A DNA stretch of 11,048 bases, taken from positions 1 to 11,048 of the forward strand of contig JAYSQG010000176.1 in assembly GCA_043721685.1 (NCBI GenBank). Reading direction: 5' to 3'. The notes below the pieces were generated by a model. That model was not told the DNA's origin. It saw nothing but the letters and a program-made list of their open reading frames with translations, and made no database searches. Position numbers and translations under genes: made by a program. Source of the stretch: JAAFJT01 sp043721685 (GTDB taxonomy: Bacteria; Bacteroidota; Bacteroidia; Chitinophagales; Saprospiraceae). This document shows positions 7,914 to 11,048 of the stretch, one piece after another. Each line of letters starts with the position of its first letter. Position 1 is the first letter of the stretch.

Positions 7914-8451
7914 TACTTTCTATTTGCAATGCTTTTTCAGCTTTTGGGTTTTGCCAAGCATATTCTTTTGCACCAATGGAATCTAAGGCGACTTGCAGGG
8001 CTTCTGCTTCTTTTAAGCTCGGAACAACATCAATATTGAGCTTTTCGATAATTTTACCATGTGCTACTTCCACATAGCCATTTTTAAAATGCTCCGAAAA
8101 CCCTGCATTTTGGATTAAAATGCCTTTGTAACGTTGCTCATAAATGTTATGTGAATAACCCATATCATCTTCTTGACTTTTGATTATTTTCATATCATCT
8201 TCTTTGCCTAAACCCATTGCTTCACGATAGGTTGAAAACAGTTCATTGGGCTTCACTTTAGCATTTTTTCTAAAATACAACCAGCCATGTTCTTTTACCT
8301 CAATCGTACGCGAAGCAATAGCCGTATTGTCTTTTCGTGCAAAAGTGGGAATAAAACGAGAACCTTTAGTTTGAGACATTAATGATGTACTACTGTTTAG
8401 TACAAGAAAAGAAAGAAGAAGAGTAGTTTGGAACAGTTTGTTTGCTTTCAT
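7852..8451 (-). CDS. M4 metalloprotease, signal peptide and FTP/PepSY propeptide (upstream piece of a frameshifted gene)
   Basis: 199 residues. A signal peptide (about 1-27, 'TTLLLSFLVL' core, likely cut after 'LMSQ') is followed by an FTP-type fungalysin/thermolysin propeptide (about 55-140; 'NIYEQRYKGILIQNAGFSEH' matches the usual R/YQQ.Y.G..V.GA pattern) and the beginning of the PepSY region (about 145-189). Sense similarity ends at 'ATYFPK' (K189); the last ten residues are out of frame and end at TGA 7852-7854. In the other frame the propeptide continues directly as 'GQLVITNVKNEVF'. The joined protein would be about 759 residues, a normal length for a Bacteroidota M4 protease with a sorting domain. 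The propeptide normally acts as chaperone and inhibitor of its own catalytic domain, so both pieces are needed. A good promoter lies upstream at 8497-8527. Confidence 0.88.
   Translation of the reverse strand: MKANKLFQTTLLLSFLVLNSSTSLMSQTKGSRFIPTFARKDNTAIASRTIEVKEHGWLYFRKNAKVKPNELFSTYREAMGLGKEDDMKIIKSQEDDMGYSHNIYEQRYKGILIQNAGFSEHFKNGYVEVAHGKIIEKLNIDVVPSLKEAEALQVALDSIGAKEYAWQNPKAEKALQIESNDPSATYFPKRSIGDYKCEK
7884..7891 (-). other. Frameshift site joining the two protease frames
   Basis: On the minus strand the bases are CCCCAAAA. The upstream frame reads TTC CCC AAA and then must skip one base (+1) to read GGT CAA TTG (Gly-Gln-Leu) in the catalytic frame. One surplus C or A in either homopolymer explains the split. 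This fits an assembly/sequencing indel or a recent inactivating mutation; programmed +1 shifting is possible but nothing else supports it. Confidence 0.8.
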
Positions 8452-8496
8452 GATGCGTTAATATTTAGATTGTTAAAAATAAATTGATTAATACTG

Positions 8497-8527
8497 TAAA
8501 GCTAAGTCTTGATATTCAATTAACAAA
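8497..8527 (-). promoter_or_regulatory. Bacteroidota-type promoter of the protease operon
   Basis: On the minus strand TTTG (plus 8524-8527) is followed after 19 nt by TAGCTTTA (plus 8497-8504), one base off the TAnnTTTG -7 consensus of Bacteroidota sigma factors. The expected transcript start is near 8490, giving a leader of about 40 nt before the ATG at 8451. Confidence 0.6.
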
Positions 8528-8746
8528 TTTTTTTAACATAATTTTTAACATTGTTTTTTCAAAAATTTATCACTGGATAGGCTGTTTGTTTAACGCCCAA
8601 AAATAATGTATTCTCTATTTTTACAAATCTTTAAAAATCATTTTTTTTGCAACTAAAATAGCGCGTTTGGAATTTTCAATTTTTTGAACGACTGTTAATT
8701 TTCTGCAAATGTTAACGCATCATGTTCCCCTTTGAGAATTTTCGCT

Positions 8747-8754
8747 TAGTTTTG
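8747..8754 (+). promoter_or_regulatory. Possible -7 element for corA
   Basis: TAGTTTTG is an exact TAnnTTTG match. No TTTG lies at the usual 17-23 nt distance upstream (the nearest, 8731-8734, is only 12 nt away), so support is partial. If used, transcription would begin near 8761 and the leader would carry the ACCCCCTCAGTA motif and the palindrome. Confidence 0.4.
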
Positions 8755-8766
8755 CGCCTATCAAGC

Positions 8767-8778
8767 ACCCCCTCAGTA
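8767..8778 (+). repeat. ACCCCCTCAGTA motif, copy 8 (non-coding)
   Basis: Perfect 12-mer in the region upstream of corA, about 13 nt after the putative -7 element and touching the palindrome at 8776-8801. Confidence 0.75.
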
Positions 8779-8801
8779 AATGGTGAATATTCACCATTCA
8801 C
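8776..8801. repeat. Palindrome in the corA leader
   Basis: AATGGTGAATATTCACCATT at 8779-8798 is a perfect 20-bp palindrome. Allowing one mismatch, it extends to 26 bp. The heptamer TCACCAT is also directly repeated at 8791-8797 and 8798-8804. No T tract follows, so it is a better candidate for a dimeric regulator site or a leader hairpin than for a terminator. Confidence 0.65.
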
Positions 8802-8853
8802 CATTAAAATATTATTTTCTTAATTAAACCACTAAAAATGGACCCTTCCGGTT

Positions 8854-9810
8854 ATGATTCGCTACTATGCCAAAAAAAACGGGCGACTCACAGAGTTGAC
8901 AACGCCGGAGGTGGGCTGCTGGATAAACGTCTCGCCTCCCTTCAGCCGTGAAGAAATTGACACTTTTTCCGAGCAATTTCTCATCCCTATTGACTTTTTA
9001 ACTGACCCTTTGGACATTGATGAACGTCCACGTTATGAACGTGATGAAGACGTGCGCCTCATCATTTTCGCAACACCAGTGCTTAACAACGGCATTGACC
9101 GCGAGAATCAAGCCATCTATATGACCGTTCCAACAGGCATTATCATCACAATCGAACATATGATTACGATTTGTGGTTGGGAAAATCCTGTTTTAGAACA
9201 GTTTTTAAGCGAAAAAGTCCGCCATTTTGACCCTGCCGATGAGCGCAAGTTCATTCTTCAAATTTTGGAACAAAATGTCAATCGTTATTTGTTGAGTTTG
9301 CGCAAGCTCAATCACAAACGCAATGTGATTGAAAAAGAACTGTACGAATCCAGCCGTAATATGGAAATCAAACAGTTGTTGAGCATCGAAAAATCTTTGG
9401 TTTATTTTGTCAATGCCTTGAATGCCAATGAATTATTGAAGATGAAAATGAAGCGGACGAATTTCCTCCACGTCAACGACGATGAAGATTTGCTTGATTT
9501 GTTTGAAGACATCATCATTGACAACTCGCAAGCATTGGATATGTCAAAGGTTTATACCGATATCTTGGGCGGCACAATGGACGCTTATGCGTCTATTATT
9601 TCAAACAATTTGAATATTGTCATGAAGCGGCTCACGACGATAACAATTGTCTTAATGGTGCCGACTTTAATCGCTTCGTACTTCGGAATGAATGTTAAAA
9701 TTCCATATTTTGATACCGAGCATCCCAATTCCTTTTCTGTGATTTTGGTTATCTCGTTGGTACTCAGTTTGTTAGTTGCTTTGTTATTCCGTCAACGCAA
9801 GTTTTTTTGA
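8854..9810 (+). CDS. corA: CorA-family divalent cation (Mg2+/Co2+) transporter
   Basis: 318 residues, the usual size for the family. A soluble alpha/beta cytoplasmic domain (1 to about 130; 'GCWINVSPPFSREEID' is typical of the CorA start) and a long helical stalk (about 130-255) are followed by two C-terminal membrane helices (about 258-277 and 294-312). The signature Gly-Met-Asn sits at 278-280 ('ASYFGMNVKIP') just after the first helix, where it forms the selectivity loop of the pentameric channel. The C-terminus is basic ('RQRKFF'). The ATG at 8854 is chosen because the conserved family start fits here and an in-frame stop lies at 8833-8835. The sequence before it is not A-rich, unlike that before the out-of-frame ATG at 8838. 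The gene appears to be transcribed alone. Metal specificity cannot be told from sequence. Confidence 0.92.
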   Translation: MIRYYAKKNGRLTELTTPEVGCWINVSPPFSREEIDTFSEQFLIPIDFLTDPLDIDERPRYERDEDVRLIIFATPVLNNGIDRENQAIYMTVPTGIIITIEHMITICGWENPVLEQFLSEKVRHFDPADERKFILQILEQNVNRYLLSLRKLNHKRNVIEKELYESSRNMEIKQLLSIEKSLVYFVNALNANELLKMKMKRTNFLHVNDDEDLLDLFEDIIIDNSQALDMSKVYTDILGGTMDAYASIISNNLNIVMKRLTTITIVLMVPTLIASYFGMNVKIPYFDTEHPNSFSVILVISLVLSLLVALLFRQRKFF

Positions 9811-9816
9811 TATACT

Positions 9817-9860
9817 TTATTGTGTTTTATTAATGTTTCAATAATACACCTTTTTATTTT
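9817..9860 (+). terminator. Weak candidate terminator after corA
   Basis: TTATTG (9817-9822) can pair with CAATAA (9839-9844), followed by a T-rich run at 9851-9861. The stem is only 6 bp and AT-rich, so this is tentative. Confidence 0.25.
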
Positions 9861-9961
9861 TCCACAAAAACTTATTAACCATGTTGAAAACTTATCAACA
9901 CCGAGAAATAATTGATTGTCAATATTTTAAAGAAGTTATTCACAGTATGTGGACAACTTCT
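9858..9961. promoter_or_regulatory. Cluster of DnaA-box-like 9-mers with inverted and direct repeats
   Basis: Two sites fit the TTWTNCACA consensus: TTTTCCACA (9858-9866) and TTATTCACA (9936-9944). Three differ by one base: TTTTCAACA (minus, 9882-9890), TTATCAACA (9892-9900) and TTGTCCACA (minus, 9948-9956). The 13-mer AAAACTTATTAAC at 9867-9879 recurs as AAAACTTATCAAC at 9887-9899, exactly 20 bp on. The last two boxes lie head to head inside an inverted repeat with 14-base arms (9931-9944 and 9948-9961, 12 of 14 paired). Candidate roles are a chromosomal origin, a DnaA-controlled nrd promoter or a DnaA-titrating site. Confidence 0.6.
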
Positions 9962-10170
9962 TTTCATTTACTTTTAGGAATATTTCTAATTTCGTACCAA
10001 CAAAAGCAAGCCATTCCCACATACGGTGCTTTACTCGATTGAGGGTAACTGAAATGAGAGCAAACGACTACAAACAAAACAAACTGAACCAGACAAAGAA
10101 TAAAGTACACCAACTTGCACACATAGTTTTTTAACAGCAGACAAAATTCTTTAAGAGCAATGCCCTTGAT

Positions 10171-10191
10171 TATCCATTTTTCAATTGGATA
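10171..10191. repeat. Short inverted repeat before nrdB
   Basis: TATCCA (10171-10176) and TGGATA (10186-10191) can form a 6-bp stem with a 9-nt loop. The right arm overlaps the first two bases of the motif copy at 10190. No T tract follows; function unknown. Confidence 0.35.
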
Positions 10192-10200
10192 CTGAGGGGT
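10190..10200 (-). repeat. ACCCCTCAGTA motif, copy 9 (four C, non-coding)
   Basis: Four-C variant on the minus strand (TACTGAGGGGT on plus), 57 nt upstream of the nrdB start. Like copies 5 and 7 it continues as CAGTATC on the minus strand. Confidence 0.7.
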
Positions 10201-10257
10201 GCTGTTCTGATGGATATTATAATTATTTTAAAATTTTAAAACAAAAAAGATAGTATT

Positions 10258-11048
10258 ATGTCAAATCTCGTAGAACCTATTTTAGCAGCAAACGACAACC
10301 GTTTCGTCCTTTTCCCCATTAAGTATGACCAAATTTGGAAATACTATAAGCAAGCCGAAGCCTCCTTCTGGACCGCCGAAGAAGTGGATTTGTCCAGCGA
10401 TATGAATGATTGGGAAAACAAATTGAACAAAGACGAAAGACATTTTATCAAGCACGTCCTCGCTTTTTTTGCCGCTTCTGATGGCATTGTCAACGAAAAC
10501 TTAGTGTTGAACTTCATGCGTGAAGTACAAATACCCGAAGCCCGTTGTTTTTATGGTTTTCAAGTAGCGATTGAGAACATTCATGCCGAAATGTATTCCC
10601 TTTTGATTGATACCTATATAAAGGACTCAACAGAAAAGGATTATTTGTTCAATGCGCTTCAAAACCTCGAATGTGTTTCTAAAAAAGGCAATTGGGCAAT
10701 GCGTTGGATTGAAAATGCACCGACGTTTGCACACCGTTTGATAGCATTCGCTGCCGTTGAAGGCATCTTTTTTTCTGGCTCTTTCTGTTCCATTTTTTGG
10801 TTGAAAAAACGTGGTTTGATGCCAGGTTTGACGTTTTCAAACGAACTCATCAGCCGTGACGAAGGTTTGCACTGCGATTTTGCTTGTATGTTGTACCAAA
10901 TGTTGGAAAACAAACTCGATCCGCAAGAAGTCCAAGACATCATCACGGAAGCCGTTATGTTTGAAAAAGAATTTGTTACAGACGCTTTGCCTGTCTCATT
11001 GATTGGCATGAACGCCGCTATGATGTCCGACTATATCGAGTTCTGTGC
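10258..11048 (+). CDS. nrdB: Class I ribonucleotide reductase small (R2) subunit, 3' partial
   Basis: 263 codons are visible; the gene runs off the right edge. R2 holds the diiron-tyrosyl radical cofactor and passes the radical to the NrdA large subunit for reduction of ribonucleoside diphosphates to deoxy forms in the cytoplasm. All cofactor residues are present: D75, E106, H109, E168, E202 and H205 as iron ligands and Y113 as radical tyrosine ('AIENIHAEMYSLLIDTY'). The motifs 'FWTAEEVDLS', 'FAASDGIVNENL', 'FFSGSF', 'LMPGLTFSNELISRDEGLHCDF' and 'LPVSLIGMN' place it in the class Ia group resembling eukaryotic R2 (RRM2), as is known for Bacteroidota. About 100 residues are probably missing, including the C-terminal tail that docks on NrdA. 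The ATG at 10258 follows an A-rich leader without Shine-Dalgarno, as usual for this phylum. Confidence 0.97.
   Translation, partial: MSNLVEPILAANDNRFVLFPIKYDQIWKYYKQAEASFWTAEEVDLSSDMNDWENKLNKDERHFIKHVLAFFAASDGIVNENLVLNFMREVQIPEARCFYGFQVAIENIHAEMYSLLIDTYIKDSTEKDYLFNALQNLECVSKKGNWAMRWIENAPTFAHRLIAFAAVEGIFFSGSFCSIFWLKKRGLMPGLTFSNELISRDEGLHCDFACMLYQMLENKLDPQEVQDIITEAVMFEKEFVTDALPVSLIGMNAAMMSDYIEFC

Larger units (their letters stand above)
8452..8853. other. Divergent intergenic region (protease operon / corA)
   Basis: About 400 bp without a supported gene and strongly AT-rich between 8460 and 8700. It holds the minus-strand promoter at 8497-8527, a plus-strand -7 element at 8747-8754, a copy of the ACCCCCTCAGTA motif and a near-perfect palindrome. 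Bases 8530-8740 show nothing I can name. Confidence 0.7.
9811..10257. other. Gene-free AT-rich region between corA and nrdB
   Basis: 447 bp with no convincing gene. The left part (9811-9960) is very AT-rich (9841-9900 has 14 G/C of 60) and carries the DnaA-box-like cluster. The middle (about 10050-10125) is A-rich and strikingly poor in T on the plus strand. The right part has a motif copy beside a short inverted repeat, then a very AT-rich stretch before nrdB. I could not identify a clear TTTG/TAnnTTTG promoter for nrdB here. Confidence 0.7.

Noticed and set aside
7841..8850. The 10-mer GACCCTTCCG occurs both before corA (8841-8850) and, on the minus strand, near the protease frameshift.
   Set aside because: Only two copies, one inside coding sequence, with no flanking similarity; probably coincidence.
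8761..8853. A magnesium (M-box type) riboswitch in the corA leader.
   Set aside because: The leader is only about 90 nt and shows one simple palindrome; I see none of the multi-helix architecture of such riboswitches.
8838..8953. ATG at 8838 with an A-rich upstream context opens a short frame overlapping the start of corA, possibly a leader peptide or an alternative start.
   Set aside because: It is out of frame with corA, its peptide resembles nothing, and the family N-terminus fits the ATG at 8854. Only the better start context speaks for it.
9947..10042. A 31-codon ORF (ATG 9947) with a hydrophobic 'LLLGIFLIS' segment, and an overlapping 61-codon ORF starting at GTG 9949.
   Set aside because: Both begin inside the DnaA-box inverted repeat, have no recognisable similarity or start context, and lie in non-coding AT-rich DNA.
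222..10200. Explaining the dispersed motif simply as a CTCAG restriction-modification site.
   Set aside because: The conserved stretch is 10-12 bases, including the C run and the GTA end, much longer than a 5-base recognition site.
10659..11009. 116-codon minus-strand ORF inside nrdB.
   Set aside because: It is antisense to a highly conserved nrdB sequence and has no protein features of its own.

Overview
The window comes from a member of the Bacteroidota, most likely a Saprospiria- or Cytophagia-type environmental bacterium (class is inference). Two proteins end in type IX secretion (T9SS) sorting domains: a CHU_C/gliding-type domain on the giant protein and a type A 'YPNP' domain on the metalloprotease. 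Start codons lack Shine-Dalgarno sequences, and the promoter-like sites fit the Bacteroidota pattern TTTG...TAnnTTTG. No tRNA, rRNA, CRISPR array or insertion sequence was found.

Layout. Positions 2-5353 (+) hold the 3' part of a very large secreted, Cys-rich, multi-domain surface protein; its start lies left of the window. Its core is a series of HYR/Ig-like modules repeated with an exact 531-bp period. Positions 5354-5491 form a convergent intergenic region with two hairpin terminators. On the minus strand, 8451 down to 5492, lies a two-gene transcription unit. It encodes a secreted M4 (thermolysin-family) metalloprotease that is split into two frames by one extra base near 7884-7891, followed 4 nt later by a small outer-membrane beta-barrel protein. 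This unit is AT-rich in its distal part. Positions 8452-8853 are a divergent promoter region. Positions 8854-9810 (+) encode a CorA-family divalent cation transporter. Positions 9811-10257 are a gene-free, AT-rich region with clustered DnaA-box-like 9-mers. From 10258 (+) to the right edge runs nrdB, the class I ribonucleotide reductase small subunit.

The proteins do not form one obvious pathway. The left half is T9SS cargo and cell envelope; the right half is housekeeping (Mg2+/metal transport and dNTP synthesis). The most striking unexplained signal is a short motif, consensus ACCCCCTCAGTA, present nine times in both coding and non-coding DNA and in all three reading frames of the giant gene. 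It therefore looks like a DNA- or RNA-level signal rather than a protein repeat. The second is the DnaA-box cluster upstream of nrdB, which could be a replication origin or a DnaA-controlled nrd promoter.
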